From Deltaproteobacteria bacterium (lineage in GTDB: Bacteria; Desulfobacterota; Desulfobaccia; Desulfobaccales; 0-14-0-80-60-11), in NCBI GenBank assembly GCA_030018495.1, contig JASEFS010000005.1, forward strand, positions 75,153-139,152: a stretch of 64,000 bases of DNA, read 5' to 3'. Position numbers and translations under genes: made by a program. Shown one piece after another: positions 40,707 to 51,327 of the stretch; within the stretch, counting starts at the first letter, position 1, and each line of letters opens with the position of its first letter. The notes below the pieces were generated by a model. The model ran no database searches and was not told the DNA's origin. It saw nothing but the letters and a program-made list of their open reading frames with translations.

Positions 40707-42989
40707 ATGGCGGGCAAACTTTTTCAAGATCTTTTCCAGGGGCAAATGGACTTTATTTTTTTCTTCAAAGGCCTGGCCTTTTTGCTGGTACTGGCGGTCG
40801 CGTGTCTGTTTCGCAAAGATACCTCCCAACGCCTGCCGTGGCGCTGGTTCGGGTTGTTCGCCTTGGCGCAGGGGATTGCTGCCTGGCTGTCTTTGATAGC
40901 TTTATATTTTGGCAAGTCTCTTCCTTTAATAACCATAGGCACAGGGTTGGAAATTATATCCTGGGTGTTGTTAGCGGAATTCGGACGCTCAGGATTAAGC
41001 CGGCTGGTGGGACGTGATTCGGGGTTATGGCTTATTGCCTTGCTGCTGATGCTCACCGGGTTGGGCGGCCTCAAAGGATGGAGCGGCATAGAACAGACAA
41101 GCCGCTACACCTTGGGATTAACAGGGGGCCTGTGGGCTGCTGTTGCCCTTTTCTTGGCCGGGCGTCATCTCCCCACCAGGGAGCAGGGCGGCAGTCTCAC
41201 CGCAAGCCTTTGCTTGGGACTATTCTCATTAAGTGTGGCGCTTTTTCCTCCGGGTTCACCGGCATCATCGGGTTCCTTTCTTAACCAGGCTCTCTTTTTA
41301 CAATATACCGGCATACCTCTGGAATTCTGTCAGGGTCTGCTGGCGTTCGGGATGGCGGCCGGCATCTATGGCTTGCTGCCTTGGCGGCACAGAGCCGAGG
41401 AAAGCCAGGAGAATCGTCGCCGTTCCCGTTTTATGTTTGCCTTGCTGACCACGCTTGCCGTCATCCTGGGACTGGGAAGCGTCCTGACGCTTTACCTGGG
41501 GGAATGGGCCCATAACAAGCACGAAAAAGTCAAGGCCGAGGCGCAAGAGTTCGCCAACATCGTGGTGAGCCGGTTAAACACCGAATTCAAGCGGATGGAA
41601 GACGGGGTCACTTCCCTGGCCGAAACGAATTGGCTGCCCGAAGCGGTGCAGACTTTTAACAAAACAGACCAAAGAGACATCAACGCCTTACTGGACCGCT
41701 ATCGGGACACCCTTGACGCCTCGGTTGTCTATCTCATGGACCGGAACGGTAAAACCATAGCATCTTCAAATCGCGCCGCACCGGACAGCTTTGTCGGCAA
41801 AAATTACGAGTTCCGCCCTTATTTCAAACAGGCCATCGACGGCAATGTGGGCCGGTATTTTGCCGTAGGGGTCACCTCCAAAGTGCCCGGATATTATGTC
41901 AGCCAGCCGGTGAAGCTTCCCTGGCGCAAAAACATCGTCGCCGTAGCAGTGGTGAAAGTTACCCTGGACAATATCACCGCCGAACTGCAAGCCGCCGGGC
42001 AGAAGGGCAATTCCTTGATATGCCTGGCGGACCCCAGAGGCATCGTTTTTTTGGCCAGCCAACCGGACATGATTTTTAAGACCCTGTGGCCGGTGGCGGA
42101 GGAAGACAGGAGCAGCTTGCGGCAACAATACGGCAAGGAGCAGTATCCCGCAATTTTTCCGGAAAAGATAACGGACGGCAGCAAAGTGGAGTACCAGGGG
42201 CGCAATTATCTGGCCTCCTTTGCCGGAACTATTCACGCCGGCTGGTCGGTATTCTTTTTCCGTCCCATCGAGCTGGTGGGGGTCTACCGCCTGACCGGCA
42301 TTGCCGTCGCCTGCATCCTGGCAATCCTGGCTTTGGTTATCGTGGGCACCAATTTTTACTTTAAGGAGTCCAGCATCGCTGCGGCAGATCGATTCCGGGC
42401 CATGTTCGATGCCACCCCGGAAGCCATCGGGGTTGTCGATCCGGATACTTTACAGATAGTTGAAGCCAATCGCTCTTTGGCCTCATGCCTGGGCTACACG
42501 CAAAAAGAGCTGGTGGCCTTGAAGCTGGACCATCTGGTAAGCCTGAAGCCCCAACAAATTCAGGACCAGCTTGCCCAGCTCATAATGGATGAAGAGACCT
42601 TCAGCGCCCAGTGGCGAGCCCGCAAAAAGGATAACTCCTTTTTGTCGCTGGAGGTTAAGGGATCTAAACTGATGCATCAGGAAAAAGTGCTGGCCATGAT
42701 CTTTTTCCGTGAAGCCGAAGAGGTTGCCTCGCCTTTTCTTGCCAGGCTCCGGCAAAGAGGCCGCAGCTTGCCGGTACAGGCTGACGCCTCCAGCGCCTCG
42801 GCGGCAATCCGGATGGATTTATCGCCTGAGTTGCCGCAAAATATCCCAGCCAACACTGAAGAAAAAAAGCCCCTTGATTACGAAAATTTTGATCAAGAAG
42901 CCAGAAAACTGATCAAGAAAATCGAGGAAGCCATAGTCAAAGTGGAGCGGTATCGGAAAAACTCTGCGAAGCGTCCGGCAGAAAAATAG
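40707..42989 (+). CDS. Membrane Cache/PAS sensor without output domain
   Basis: A 760-residue sensor. About eight hydrophobic segments fill residues 15-270, an integral-membrane sensing region. An extracytoplasmic double-Cache domain of the DctB type follows (DRNGKTIASSNRAAPDSFVGKNYEFRPYF, GYYVSQPVKL), then another membrane helix near residue 540 and a cytoplasmic PAS domain (FRAMFDATPEAIGVVDPD). After the PAS there is only a helical tail of about 80 residues; there is no kinase, cyclase, GGDEF or methyl-accepting domain. It probably signals by binding a partner. A 10-base repeat (AAGTCGCAAA, about 40630-40660) lies upstream. Confidence 0.8.
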   Translation: MAGKLFQDLFQGQMDFIFFFKGLAFLLVLAVACLFRKDTSQRLPWRWFGLFALAQGIAAWLSLIALYFGKSLPLITIGTGLEIISWVLLAEFGRSGLSRLVGRDSGLWLIALLLMLTGLGGLKGWSGIEQTSRYTLGLTGGLWAAVALFLAGRHLPTREQGGSLTASLCLGLFSLSVALFPPGSPASSGSFLNQALFLQYTGIPLEFCQGLLAFGMAAGIYGLLPWRHRAEESQENRRRSRFMFALLTTLAVILGLGSVLTLYLGEWAHNKHEKVKAEAQEFANIVVSRLNTEFKRMEDGVTSLAETNWLPEAVQTFNKTDQRDINALLDRYRDTLDASVVYLMDRNGKTIASSNRAAPDSFVGKNYEFRPYFKQAIDGNVGRYFAVGVTSKVPGYYVSQPVKLPWRKNIVAVAVVKVTLDNITAELQAAGQKGNSLICLADPRGIVFLASQPDMIFKTLWPVAEEDRSSLRQQYGKEQYPAIFPEKITDGSKVEYQGRNYLASFAGTIHAGWSVFFFRPIELVGVYRLTGIAVACILAILALVIVGTNFYFKESSIAAADRFRAMFDATPEAIGVVDPDTLQIVEANRSLASCLGYTQKELVALKLDHLVSLKPQQIQDQLAQLIMDEETFSAQWRARKKDNSFLSLEVKGSKLMHQEKVLAMIFFREAEEVASPFLARLRQRGRSLPVQADASSASAAIRMDLSPELPQNIPANTEEKKPLDYENFDQEARKLIKKIEEAIVKVERYRKNSAKRPAEK

Positions 42990-43171
42990 TTATTCAGACA
43001 GGAGCGCTTGAACTGCTTTCTCAAGCCGGGGGCGGCCACACCCCACCGGGCCGGTCAGAACTTTTCGGTTCCTTTTCGGTGGGGAAATGATCTGGAGCTA
43101 AGCATCTTCGCAGGCGGTAGGGCCCTCAACCTCACCCCCCGACAGGGGCTCATGAAATACATCAGAGACAC

Positions 43172-43203
43172 AAAGTAAAGAGGATGCCGTTTGGGCATCC
43201 TCT
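43172..43203 (-). terminator. Terminator after tRNA-Val
   Basis: Perfect stem AGAGGATGCC / GGCATCCTCT (43179-43188 with 43194-43203); on the minus strand it is followed by TTTACTTTG. Placed 29 bases past the tRNA-Val CCA end. Confidence 0.75.
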
Positions 43204-43231
43204 CGATATTTTGATAAGCGGTTTCAAAAGA

Positions 43232-43307
43232 TGGTAGGCGGAAGAGGATTCGAACCTCTGACCCCCGGCTTGTAAGGCCGATGCTCTCCCAACTGAGCTA
43301 TCCGCCC
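43232..43307 (-). tRNA. tRNA-Val (TAC)
   Basis: Acceptor GGGCGGA pairs with TCCGCCT; D-arm AGCTCAGTTGGGAGAGC; anticodon loop CTTACAA giving TAC; T-loop TTCGAAT; discriminator A and encoded CCA (43232-43234). 73 bases without CCA. Confidence 0.95.
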
Positions 43308-43490
43308 GCTAACCTGTAAATAATCTCCGATGACAGACCCTCTTGTCAAGGAGGAAATTCCCAGGGGCATAGAAGGAGCGCAACCATGCGGGAAGAACCC
43401 TTGCTCCCGACCTCAGCTCAGTTTAGGGCGGGGTTTAATTGGAGATGAGCCTCAAGCCGGTCTCACCTCCGTACCGGAGCCAGGCGCCTT

Positions 43491-43697
43491 CTAGCCCAAC
43501 TGATGGCATTCCGGACATTCACAGAAAGCATGGTGCTTTCCCGCCGATTCAAAGCAATGAGGACAAACGCAATAGGCGCTGTGCTTCCCGCCTCTGCCGC
43601 CGCAATGGGGGCAGAAACAGGTGGGCCGATGTCGGCCGTGCGGCGCTCCGCAGACAGGGCAGAAGCAACCCTTATAATGCCGGCCGTCGTATTTCAT
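43491..43697 (-). CDS. Cys/His 16-residue tandem repeat protein (short paralogue)
   Basis: A 68-residue protein made almost wholly of the repeat seen in the C-terminal half of the product of 5535-5987: CFCPVCGAPHGRHRPT, CFCPHCGGRGGKHSAY, CVCPHCFESAGKHHAF and a half copy CECPECHQLG. Each 16-residue unit supplies three Cys and one His in fixed positions, suggesting an array of zinc or iron sites. The long N-terminal ribbon of the paralogue is missing. The gene lies alone between tRNA-Val and tRNA-Asp, with an AT-rich upstream region. Family unknown to me; conservation of two copies in one genome argues it is real. Confidence 0.72.
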   Translation of the reverse strand: MKYDGRHYKGCFCPVCGAPHGRHRPTCFCPHCGGRGGKHSAYCVCPHCFESAGKHHAFCECPECHQLG

Positions 43698-43961
43698 AAT
43701 AACCGAGTCCTTTCTTTTTATGAATTATGATCCTTTAAGTCAACATCCGTGCCAATAGGCATAACTTGTTGAAATAAATAATTAATCTAAATAGAATTGG
43801 GTTAAATAAAGTTGCAGAATGTTCTAATAAATTAACTTATGAATTTATTATTGTTAACCAGATTGCACATTGATAGGCAAATAGCACTGGGATAACAGGA
43901 TGTTAAGGCAGGCAAGAAAATTAATTTTAGAGGGGAAGAACCTGAAAATGAGAAGGGCATG
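43698..43961. other. AT-rich spacer upstream of the short Cys/His repeat gene
   Basis: About 260 bases of low GC (visibly below 40 percent at 43740-43900) between the Cys/His gene and the tRNA-Asp terminator. Probable promoter region; no gene is supported. Confidence 0.4.
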
Positions 43962-43994
43962 AAAAAGAAAGGGTCCTGCCGGCTGACAGGACCC
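43962..43994 (-). terminator. Terminator after second tRNA-Asp
   Basis: Stem GGGTCCTG / CAGGACCC (43971-43978 with 43987-43994); on the minus strand followed by TTTCTTTTT. Located 13 bases beyond the tRNA-Asp. Confidence 0.8.
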
Positions 43995-44007
43995 CGTTTG
44001 GGCTCAG

Positions 44008-44084
44008 TGGCGGGGACGACGAGACTTGAACTCGCGACCTCCGGCGTGACAGGCCGGCGTTCTCACCATCTGAACTACGCCCCC
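44008..44084 (-). tRNA. tRNA-Asp (GTC), second copy
   Basis: Same acceptor, anticodon arm (CTGTCAC) and T-arm as the copy at 21014-21091, with encoded CCA (44008-44010). The D-loop differs (AGATGGTGAG instead of AGCTTGGTTAG), making it one base shorter (74 bases). Confidence 0.95.
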
Positions 44085-44089
44085 GGAAA

Positions 44090-44222
44090 TTAGGTTCAAA
44101 GTTGAAAGTTCAAGGTTCAAAGCTGGTCTTGAGTTCTCAGTCTAAAGCTCATCGTTCAAAATCGAATTGGCTAAAATATTAGTGTTTTCAAACTTTGAAC
44201 CTTGAACTTTGAACCTTGAACA
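44090..44222. repeat. Inverted pair of heptanucleotide arrays after lon
   Basis: GGTTCAAAG/GTTCAAGG-type units at 44091-44121 and their inverse (CTTTGAACCTTGAAC-type units) at 44189-44222. The second array begins six bases past the lon stop codon. The two arrays can pair to form a long stem with a loop of about 65 bases. Confidence 0.7.
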
Positions 44223-44227
44223 TATAT

Positions 44228-46687
44228 TTAGTGCGCCTGGATCTTGGTCGCAGGCTGTTCGTCCGCCGGCATGTAAGCGGCTTCGGCAGGCACCGGCACC
44301 GGCGGGGGCGCCGGCTTGAACAGCTCCTCAGGATCATCCACCGCCAGGGCCAGCTTCAAGACCTCATTCATGTGATCCACCGGCACCAGTTCCACGGCCT
44401 TCAGAATGCGGGCCGGGATCTCTTTGATGTCCTTCTCGTTGTCCCGGGGGATGATCACCGTCTTGATCTGATGGCGGTGGGCCGCGATGATCTTCTCTTT
44501 CAGGCCGCCGATGGGCAGCACCCGGCCCCGCAGGGTGATTTCGCCGGTCATGGCCACGTCCCGTTTGACCGCGGCCCGGATGAGGGCCGACACCATGCTG
44601 GTGGCGATGGTGATGCCCGCGGAAGGGCCGTCCTTGGGGATGGCGCCTTCAGGCACGTGCACGTGGAGGTCCACTTCTTTATAGAAATCACGGGCCAGGC
44701 CGAGGCTTTCCGAAATGGAGCGCACGTAGGAGAGGGCCGCCTGGGCCGACTCCTGCATGACTTCGCCCAATTTCCCGGTGATGAGGAGTTTGCCCTTGCC
44801 GGGCAGGACCACCACTTCGGTCTGGAGCAGTTCACCCCCGAACTCGGTCCAGGCCAGGCCGTTGGTGAGACCGATCTCGTCTTTTTCCTCGGTGCTGCCG
44901 TAGCGGTACTTGGGCACGCCCAGGTACTTGGCAATGGACTGGCTGTTGACCTGGACCTTATGGTCCTTGCCCTTTTGGGCCACTTCCCGGGCCACCTTGC
45001 GGCAGACGGAGGCGATTTCCCGTTCCAGGTTCCGCACCCCCGCCTCCCGGGTGTAAAGGCGGATGATGGTGAGGATGGCGTTTTCCGAGAACTGGATATT
45101 GTCTTCCGTCAGACCGTTGGCCTTGGCCTGCTTGGGAATCAGAAACTTCTCCGCGATCTGGAGCTTCTCCACTTCGGTGTAGCCCGGCAGTCGGATGATT
45201 TCCATGCGGTCCTGCAAAGGCAGCGGGATGGAATAGAGGTTGTTGGCCGTAGTGATGAACATAACCTCGGAGAGATCGTAGTCGCAGTCCAGATAGTGGT
45301 CGTTGAACGCGAAATTCTGCTCCGGGTCCAGGACCTCCAGGAGGGCCGCGGACGGATCGCCCCGGAAGTCGGTGCTCATCTTGTCCACTTCATCCAGGCA
45401 GAAAACCGGGTTGTTGCTCTTGGCCTTCCGCAGCGACTGGATGATTTTGCCGGGCAGCGCGCCGATATAAGTGCGCCGGTGGCCCCGGATTTCGGCCTCA
45501 TCCCGGACGCCGCCCAGGGACAGGCGGATGAAATTCCGTCCCAGGGCCCGGGCCACGGATTTGGCCAGAGAGGTCTTGCCCACGCCCGGCGGCCCCACGA
45601 AGCAGAGGATGGGGCCTTTCATCTTTTTCACCAGGCTCTGGACCGCCAGATACTCCAGAATGCGCTCCTTGGGCTTCTCCAGGCCGTAATGGTCCTCTTC
45701 CAGGATTTGCTCCGCCTCGTCGATGTCGTAGCGGTCCTTGGTCTTTTCGTGCCAGGGCAGAGACAGGAGCCAGTCGATGTAATTCCGGGAGACGGTGGCT
45801 TCGGCTGACATGGGGCTCATAAGCTTGAGCTTCTTGAGCTCATGCTTCACCTTGGACGCGGCTTCGGCGGTCATCTTCTTTTTGCGCAGGCGCCGCTCCA
45901 GGTCCTGAATTTCGCCCTTCATGTCCTCCTTTTCGCCCATCTCCTTCTGGATGGCCCGCATCTGTTCGTTGAGGTAGTACTCCCGCTGGGTCTTTTCCAT
46001 CTGCTTCTTGACCCGGTTCTTGATGCGGTTTTCGATGGCGAGGACTTCGTTTTCCTGGTTGACCATGGTCAGCACCTTCTCCAGGCGTTTGACCGGGTCG
46101 ACTATTTCCAACAGCGCCTGCTTGTCCTCACTCTTGACAGCCAAGTGCGCGGCGATGGTATCCGCCAGACGGGTGGGCTCCTCCAGGGCCGTCACAGTCT
46201 GGAGGGCTTCCTGAGGCACCTTCTTATTGAGTTTGCAATAGGTTTCAAAGGCGTCCACCGCGCTTCGCCGCATGGCTTCCAATTCCGGGGAATATTCCCA
46301 GATTTCCGGCAGTTCTTCCGCCTCTACCTGGAAGAAATGGGGATTGGGCAAAAAATGGCGCACCTGAGCCCGGTATTTGCCCTCGATCAGAACCTTGACC
46401 GTGCCGTCCGGCAGGCGCAGCATCTGCAGGATGGAGGCCAGGGTGCCGATGCGGTAGATCTCGTTTTCCTTGGGGTCGTCCCGCCGGGCGTCTCTTTGGG
46501 TGCACAGGAGCACATATTTCTCCTGGCCCATGGCATATTCCAAAGCCGCGATGGACTTCTCCCGCCCGATGAACAGGGGGGCCACCATGTGGGGGAAGAC
46601 CACAATATCCCGCAAGGGAAGCAGAGTGACGGTCTGAACTCGGCGCGTGCCTTCTTCGCCGCCACGTCTATTCAGCCTGAAAATCAT
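44228..46687 (-). CDS. lon: ATP-dependent protease Lon
   Basis: An 819-residue LonA. The N-terminal substrate domain begins [18 protein letters not shown]; a coiled-coil region precedes the AAA+ module with Walker [14 protein letters not shown]; the protease domain has the catalytic Ser in [13 protein letters not shown] and the Lys in [12 protein letters not shown]. It degrades damaged and regulatory proteins in the cytoplasm. The start overlaps the clpX stop by four bases (ATGA), so lon is translated with clpX. The C-terminus has a Pro/Ala-rich tail of about 30 residues beyond the usual end. Confidence 0.97.
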   Translation of the reverse strand: MIFRLNRRGGEEGTRRVQTVTLLPLRDIVVFPHMVAPLFIGREKSIAALEYAMGQEKYVLLCTQRDARRDDPKENEIYRIGTLASILQMLRLPDGTVKVLIEGKYRAQVRHFLPNPHFFQVEAEELPEIWEYSPELEAMRRSAVDAFETYCKLNKKVPQEALQTVTALEEPTRLADTIAAHLAVKSEDKQALLEIVDPVKRLEKVLTMVNQENEVLAIENRIKNRVKKQMEKTQREYYLNEQMRAIQKEMGEKEDMKGEIQDLERRLRKKKMTAEAASKVKHELKKLKLMSPMSAEATVSRNYIDWLLSLPWHEKTKDRYDIDEAEQILEEDHYGLEKPKERILEYLAVQSLVKKMKGPILCFVGPPGVGKTSLAKSVARALGRNFIRLSLGGVRDEAEIRGHRRTYIGALPGKIIQSLRKAKSNNPVFCLDEVDKMSTDFRGDPSAALLEVLDPEQNFAFNDHYLDCDYDLSEVMFITTANNLYSIPLPLQDRMEIIRLPGYTEVEKLQIAEKFLIPKQAKANGLTEDNIQFSENAILTIIRLYTREAGVRNLEREIASVCRKVAREVAQKGKDHKVQVNSQSIAKYLGVPKYRYGSTEEKDEIGLTNGLAWTEFGGELLQTEVVVLPGKGKLLITGKLGEVMQESAQAALSYVRSISESLGLARDFYKEVDLHVHVPEGAIPKDGPSAGITIATSMVSALIRAAVKRDVAMTGEITLRGRVLPIGGLKEKIIAAHRHQIKTVIIPRDNEKDIKEIPARILKAVELVPVDHMNEVLKLALAVDDPEELFKPAPPPVPVPAEAAYMPADEQPATKIQAH

Positions 46688-47967
46688 TTTTCCACCACCA
46701 TCCCGGGTTTTTCCCAGGCTACTTCTTCGGAGGTTCTATGCTTGAAAATGGGAGCTGCATGATTCAGGATGAATTCCTGGTTCAGGATGCACTCCTGCAC
46801 GTTTTTCAAAGAGGGCAGCTCATACATCAACTCGAGCATGGCGCTCTCCAGGATGGCCCGCAAACCCCGGGCCCCGGACTTGCGTTTCAGGGCCTCCTGG
46901 GCCACGGCCACCAAGGCGTCGTGCGTGAAAGTCAGGTTGACCTTGTCCATTTCCAAAAGCTTCTGGAACTGCTTGACCAGAGCATTTTTGGGCTCGGTCA
47001 GGATGCGCACCAGGGCTTCTTCGTCCAGTTCGTCCAGGGTGGCGATCACCGGCAAGCGGCCCACGAATTCCGGGATAAGGCCGAACTTGAGCAGGTCCTG
47101 AGGCTGCACTTTGGAGAGGATTTCCCCCAGGGGCAGATTGCGCTTGCTCTTGATGTCGGCCCCGAAGCCCATGGCTTTTTTGCCGATGCGGGCCCCGATG
47201 ATGTCCTCCAGGCCGTTGAAAGCCCCGCCGCAGATGAACAGGATATTGGTGGTATCCACCTTGATGAATTCCTGCTGCGGATGCTTGCGCCCGCCCTTGG
47301 GAGGGACGCTGGCCATGGTGCCTTCGATGATCTTCAGCAGGGCCTGCTGCACCCCTTCGCCGGAGACATCCCGGGTGATTGAGGGGCTGTCGCTTTTGCG
47401 GGCGATCTTGTCCACTTCGTCGATATAGACGATGCCCCGGGAAGCCTTTTCCACGTCATAATCCGCCACCTGAAGCAGGTTGAGGATGATGTTTTCCACG
47501 TCCTCGCCCACGTAACCCGCTTCCGTCAGGGTGGTGGCGTCCGCAATGGTGAACGGCACGTTCAGGATTTTGGCCAGAGTCTGAGCCAAAAGCGTTTTGC
47601 CGCAGCCGGTGGGGCCCACCAGCAGGATATTGCTCTTTTGCAGCTCCACGCCGTTCAAATCGACGCGGGAGCCGATGCGCTTGTAATGATTATAGACAGC
47701 CACGGACAGGATCTTCTTAGCCCGTTCCTGACCGATGACGTATTCGTCAATCTCATTCTTAATAGCCGCGGGTTCCGGAATGGACAGCCGGGAATGCTTG
47801 GCTTCTTCCTTTTCGTACTCTTCGGCGATGATGTCGTTGCACAGCTCGATGCATTCATCGCAGATATAGACGCCGGGGCCGGCTATGAGCTTCTTCACTT
47901 CGCTTTGGCTTTTGCCGCAGAAGGAGCAGAGAAGATCAGTACTTTTGTCAGCACCGCGTTTGCTCAT
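46684..47967 (-). CDS. clpX: ClpX, ATPase subunit of Clp protease
   Basis: A 427-residue ClpX: N-terminal four-cysteine zinc-binding domain (CSFCGKSQ...CDECIELC), Walker [16 protein letters not shown], Walker [12 protein letters not shown], sensor motifs and the C-terminal small domain with [10 protein letters not shown]. It unfolds substrates for ClpP. Gene order tig-clpP-clpX-lon is the classic one. About 270 bases separate it from clpP, so it may have its own promoter. Confidence 0.97.
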   Translation of the reverse strand: MSKRGADKSTDLLCSFCGKSQSEVKKLIAGPGVYICDECIELCNDIIAEEYEKEEAKHSRLSIPEPAAIKNEIDEYVIGQERAKKILSVAVYNHYKRIGSRVDLNGVELQKSNILLVGPTGCGKTLLAQTLAKILNVPFTIADATTLTEAGYVGEDVENIILNLLQVADYDVEKASRGIVYIDEVDKIARKSDSPSITRDVSGEGVQQALLKIIEGTMASVPPKGGRKHPQQEFIKVDTTNILFICGGAFNGLEDIIGARIGKKAMGFGADIKSKRNLPLGEILSKVQPQDLLKFGLIPEFVGRLPVIATLDELDEEALVRILTEPKNALVKQFQKLLEMDKVNLTFTHDALVAVAQEALKRKSGARGLRAILESAMLELMYELPSLKNVQECILNQEFILNHAAPIFKHRTSEEVAWEKPGMVVEK

Positions 47968-48239
47968 GTCGAATTTACCTCCGCAAACCCTGCGGGCTAG
48001 TCCGCGCCCTGAACAGGGTTTGTTCTTTACACATTTTTAAGGCGCTTAAGTTCAGCGTACCCATTTGAAATTTAAGATAAGTCGACCTGATGAAGAAATC
48101 CACACCGCCAATGACCTCCCCCGCTCCGTCGACTTAGCGCTGAAAGTATTTTGCAAATTGCTTGCCAACGAACTCCCTTATATATCGGCATCTGAAGCTT
48201 TATCCGTAACCGGAGAAAAACTCCAGTTTTTACGGGACC

Positions 48240-48845
48240 TTACACTTTTTTCAGCATATCCCGGTGAATGATCACCTCATCCACAATGCCGTATTCCTTG
48301 GCTTGCTCTCCGGACATGTAAAAATCGCGGTCAGTATCCCGGGCGATCTTGTCCATGTCCTGGCCGGTGTGACGGGCCAGGATTTGGTTCAACTCCTCCC
48401 TGAGGCGCAAAATCTCCTTGGCCTGGATATCCACATCGCTGGCCTGGCCGGAAAACCCGCCCATCACCTGGTGAATCAGGATGCGGGCGTGCGGCAGGGC
48501 ATAGCGTTTGCCTTTGTCACCGGCAGCCAAAAGCAGAGCCCCCATGCTGGCCGCCTGGCCCATGCAGTAGGTGGCCACCGGACTCCTGATGTATTGCATG
48601 GTGTCGTAGATGGCCAGCCCTGCGGTTACCAGTCCGCCGGGGGAATTGATATAAAAATGGATATCCCGCTCCGAGTCCTCGGCTTCCAGAAACAGCAGCT
48701 GGGCGATGATCAGGTTGGCGATCTCGTCGGAGATCGCGGTGCCCAGAAAAATAATCCTGTCCTTCAAAAGCCGGGAGTAAATATCATAAGCCCGCTCGCC
48801 GCGGCTTGATTGTTCCACTACAATAGGGATTAACTGCATGTTCAC
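48240..48845 (-). CDS. clpP: ClpP, proteolytic subunit of Clp protease
   Basis: A 201-residue ClpP with the Ser-His-Asp triad: Ser in [14 protein letters not shown], His in HARILIHQ and Asp in the following strand (around [17 protein letters not shown]). Starts [29 protein letters not shown] as in the family. It forms the barrel protease with ClpX. The start overlaps the trigger-factor stop by four bases. The terminal Lys-rich end MLKKV is normal. Confidence 0.97.
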   Translation of the reverse strand: MNMQLIPIVVEQSSRGERAYDIYSRLLKDRIIFLGTAISDEIANLIIAQLLFLEAEDSERDIHFYINSPGGLVTAGLAIYDTMQYIRSPVATYCMGQAASMGALLLAAGDKGKRYALPHARILIHQVMGGFSGQASDVDIQAKEILRLREELNQILARHTGQDMDKIARDTDRDFYMSGEQAKEYGIVDEVIIHRDMLKKV

Positions 48846-50161
48846 GCGCTCTCCTGCTCGCTGTCGGCGGGGCCTAACTCGGCCCGGTCGATGATCATTT
48901 TCATGGTCTTTTGCTGCCTTAAATCCCGGCGCAGAAAGTCCATGAGGTTTTGCTCCCGGTAAAACTCTCTCACCTGGGCCAGGTTCCGGCCGCTGGATTC
49001 GGCCAGCCGCTGCAACGCGGCCTCCACTTCGGCCTCCTCCACGCTGATGCCCTCCTGCTTGGCGATCTGCTCGAGCAGGAGGCGGCTGCGCACCCTGAAT
49101 TCGGCCCGGGGCTTAACTGATTCCAACATCTTTTGGAAGTCCAGCCCCTCGATATTGATGTTGTACTGCTGCAGGTTGGCAAGTTGGTCCCGCAGCATGC
49201 TCTCTTGTTCCTGCCTGATGAGAGAGGGGGGCAACTCAAAGGAATGGGACGCGATGAGCTTGTCCAGAACCTGCTGTTCCAGTTGGGCCTGTCGTTCCCG
49301 TTCCTTACTATTAATAATATCCTGTCGGACGGCCTCGCGCAAGTCGGCCATGGTCTCGAACTTGCCCCCCAGACTTTGGGCAAAGGCATCATCCAGGTCG
49401 GGCTGCACCCGTTCTTTGATCTCATGGACCTTGACGGCGAATTCCACCGTCTTGCCGGCAATAAGCGGGTTGAAGAAGTCGGTGGGCAGGTCCACCGCAA
49501 AGCGGGTCTCGCCCCCCGGCATAAGGCCCACCAGGTGGCGTTCGAAGTCCTTATTGAACTTGCCGGTCCCCACCTCCAGGTAGACGTTCTCCCCTTTGGC
49601 TTCCTCCAGGGCCTGGCCGGCAAAATAGCCCTGGTAGTCCAGGATGACGTAATCCCCCTCCGCCACCGGCCGGGGCTCGGCGATGGGCTGGAGCACGGCG
49701 TTGGCCTCGCGGATTTCGTTCAACCGGGCCTCCACCATCTCATCGGTGGCCTCGGCCCCGGGGTCCTGGAGCTCCATCCCGAAATAGTTCTCCACCGTGA
49801 TTTTGGGAGGGATTTCCAATTCCACCACATACCGGTAGTCCTGGTCTTCCACTACCGGGGGCATGGGTTCCGGCCAGTTCATGCCCACGGGGTCCAACTC
49901 CTTTTCCTTGATGGCCTCCTCCAGGGAACGGCGCACCAAGGCATCGGAGACTTCCTGCTCCACCTGCTTTTTGTAGTACATTTCCAGCACGGCCCTGGGG
50001 ACCTTGCCGGGACGGAAGCCCTTGACTTTGGCATGCTTACCCAGATTGCGGTAGGCCCGGTCCACTTCCTGTTTGACTTCCTCTTTGGGCACCACCACGG
50101 CAAGCTTGCGCTTGACTTCGCCCAGGTCCTCCATCTCAACTTGAATCGCGGTTTCGGTCAT
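48842..50161 (-). CDS. tig: Trigger factor
   Basis: A 439-residue ribosome-bound chaperone. The N-terminal ribosome-binding domain includes [19 protein letters not shown]; the middle FKBP-type prolyl isomerase domain includes [15 protein letters not shown] and [12 protein letters not shown]; the C-terminal arm region is helical and contains a run of charged residues. It helps nascent proteins fold. First gene of the tig-clpP(-clpX-lon) cluster; a tRNA-Leu gene lies just upstream on the same strand. Confidence 0.96.
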   Translation of the reverse strand: MTETAIQVEMEDLGEVKRKLAVVVPKEEVKQEVDRAYRNLGKHAKVKGFRPGKVPRAVLEMYYKKQVEQEVSDALVRRSLEEAIKEKELDPVGMNWPEPMPPVVEDQDYRYVVELEIPPKITVENYFGMELQDPGAEATDEMVEARLNEIREANAVLQPIAEPRPVAEGDYVILDYQGYFAGQALEEAKGENVYLEVGTGKFNKDFERHLVGLMPGGETRFAVDLPTDFFNPLIAGKTVEFAVKVHEIKERVQPDLDDAFAQSLGGKFETMADLREAVRQDIINSKERERQAQLEQQVLDKLIASHSFELPPSLIRQEQESMLRDQLANLQQYNINIEGLDFQKMLESVKPRAEFRVRSRLLLEQIAKQEGISVEEAEVEAALQRLAESSGRNLAQVREFYREQNLMDFLRRDLRQQKTMKMIIDRAELGPADSEQESA

Positions 50162-50313
50162 GTGTCGGTTGCTCTTTCGTTTTCTGTGATCTAAAAAAAG
50201 CCGGGTTTGCCCCGACCTGTTTGTGCTTTGGGACCATCCAAGCGGCGGAAAGTTCAGGCTCTTGGCTTACCTCACACGGATGCTTGCGAGTCCCCTTCTA
50301 CCTAAACCCGGAG

Positions 50314-50395
50314 TGCGAGAGGGGGGACTCGAACCCCCACGGTTATACCGCTGGATCCTAAGTCCAGTGCGTCTGCCAGATTCCGCCACTCTCGC
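50314..50395 (-). tRNA. tRNA-Leu (TAG)
   Basis: 82 bases with a long variable arm (CGGTATAACCG), anticodon loop CTTAGGA giving TAG, T-loop TTCGAGT, and acceptor GCGAGAG pairing with CTCTCGC. Discriminator A. Unlike the other tRNAs here, the 3' CCA is not encoded (CTC follows). Confidence 0.94.
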
Positions 50396-50625
50396 CCAAT
50401 CTTTTATCATTGTAATCTATTAATTAAAAGGATTTAAGTCAAGCATTCGCTCACGTCTAAGCGGTTCGGCTGACAGGGGAAATTTGCCCGGTGGAGAGCG
50501 CATCGCGTCCCATTTTGGCTGTTGGGCGAAAAGTGGAAGGGGAAAAGGCGAAAAGGGAACTCTTGTCCAGCGTTTAGAATTGTCGAGGCGGTTCGCGAAC
50601 CGCCTCGAACGGCTGTAAATCGCGT

Positions 50626-51321
50626 TTAGTTGGGCTGGCCGATGCCCGCCGCCTTCAAGTCGTGTTCGGTGACGTGGGCGCGGCGGCAGCAGTCCAGGAG
50701 CTTTCCGTCCACCACCACGGAGGGCACGGCGGTGATGCCATAGTGCTCGGCTTCTTTCACGCCTTGCCCTTCATTGAGGTTGTAAACGGTCACCTCGCAG
50801 TGCGGACAGGCCGTTTTCTGCACCAAATCCACCAGGTCGGCGCACACCGGGCAGCCTGCGGTGAAAACCTCGACTTTTCTCTTGTCCATTGCTCTGGTCT
50901 CCTGTTCTGTATGGCTCTTTAGATAATGCCAGATGGGGCAAAAAGAAAGGGGACCCTCGCCGGGGCAGGTGCCGGCCAGTTCCTGGAGGGCGCGCCTGAC
51001 GGCCACCAACTCCCTGATCTTCTCTTCCACGCCTGTGATTTTACGCTGAGTCAATTTAAGAATTTCCGCGCAGGTGGTTTCTGCCGCAGTGCCCGCGAGG
51101 AAAAGCTCGTTAATTTCCTTAAGGGAAAAACCGAGCTTCTGGGCTTGCTTGATAAACCTGACCCTCTGAACCGCTTCGTCCGGGTATCGCCGGTAGCCTT
51201 CCCCGGGCCGGGGAGGCCTTTCCAGCAATCCCCGCCTTTCATAGTAGCGGATAGTTTCCACGCTGACGTCCGCAGCCCTGGCCAGGGCCCAGATGGTAAA
51301 GCCTTTCTTTTGCTCCTCCAT
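50626..51321 (-). CDS. merR: MerR (mercury-type) regulator fused to a thioredoxin-fold domain
   Basis: A 231-residue fusion. Residues 1-135 are a MerR protein: HTH FTIWALARAADVSVETIRYYERRGLL, dimer helix, and three cysteines C84, C119 and C128 with the same spacings (35 and 9) as the Hg-binding cysteines of classical MerR. Residues about 146-231 are a thioredoxin/glutaredoxin-like domain with CPVC at 157-160, a second CPHC at 172-175, and a cis-Pro region AVPSVVVDG. An internal ATG (50889) with AGGAG nine bases upstream could yield the thioredoxin part alone (50626-50889). Its promoter carries a mer-type operator. No merA, merT or merP is in the window. Confidence 0.85.
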   Translation of the reverse strand: MEEQKKGFTIWALARAADVSVETIRYYERRGLLERPPRPGEGYRRYPDEAVQRVRFIKQAQKLGFSLKEINELFLAGTAAETTCAEILKLTQRKITGVEEKIRELVAVRRALQELAGTCPGEGPLSFCPIWHYLKSHTEQETRAMDKRKVEVFTAGCPVCADLVDLVQKTACPHCEVTVYNLNEGQGVKEAEHYGITAVPSVVVDGKLLDCCRRAHVTEHDLKAAGIGQPN

Positions 51322-51327
51322 GCCTTA

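Noticed and set aside
44216-45808. 530-codon open frame on the plus strand
   Set aside because: Exactly antisense to lon, and His/Gly/Asp-rich as expected of a shadow frame.
48065-48271. 68-codon ORF on the plus strand between clpX and clpP
   Set aside because: It runs into the clpP 3' end antisense, lacks a ribosome site and has no recognisable features.
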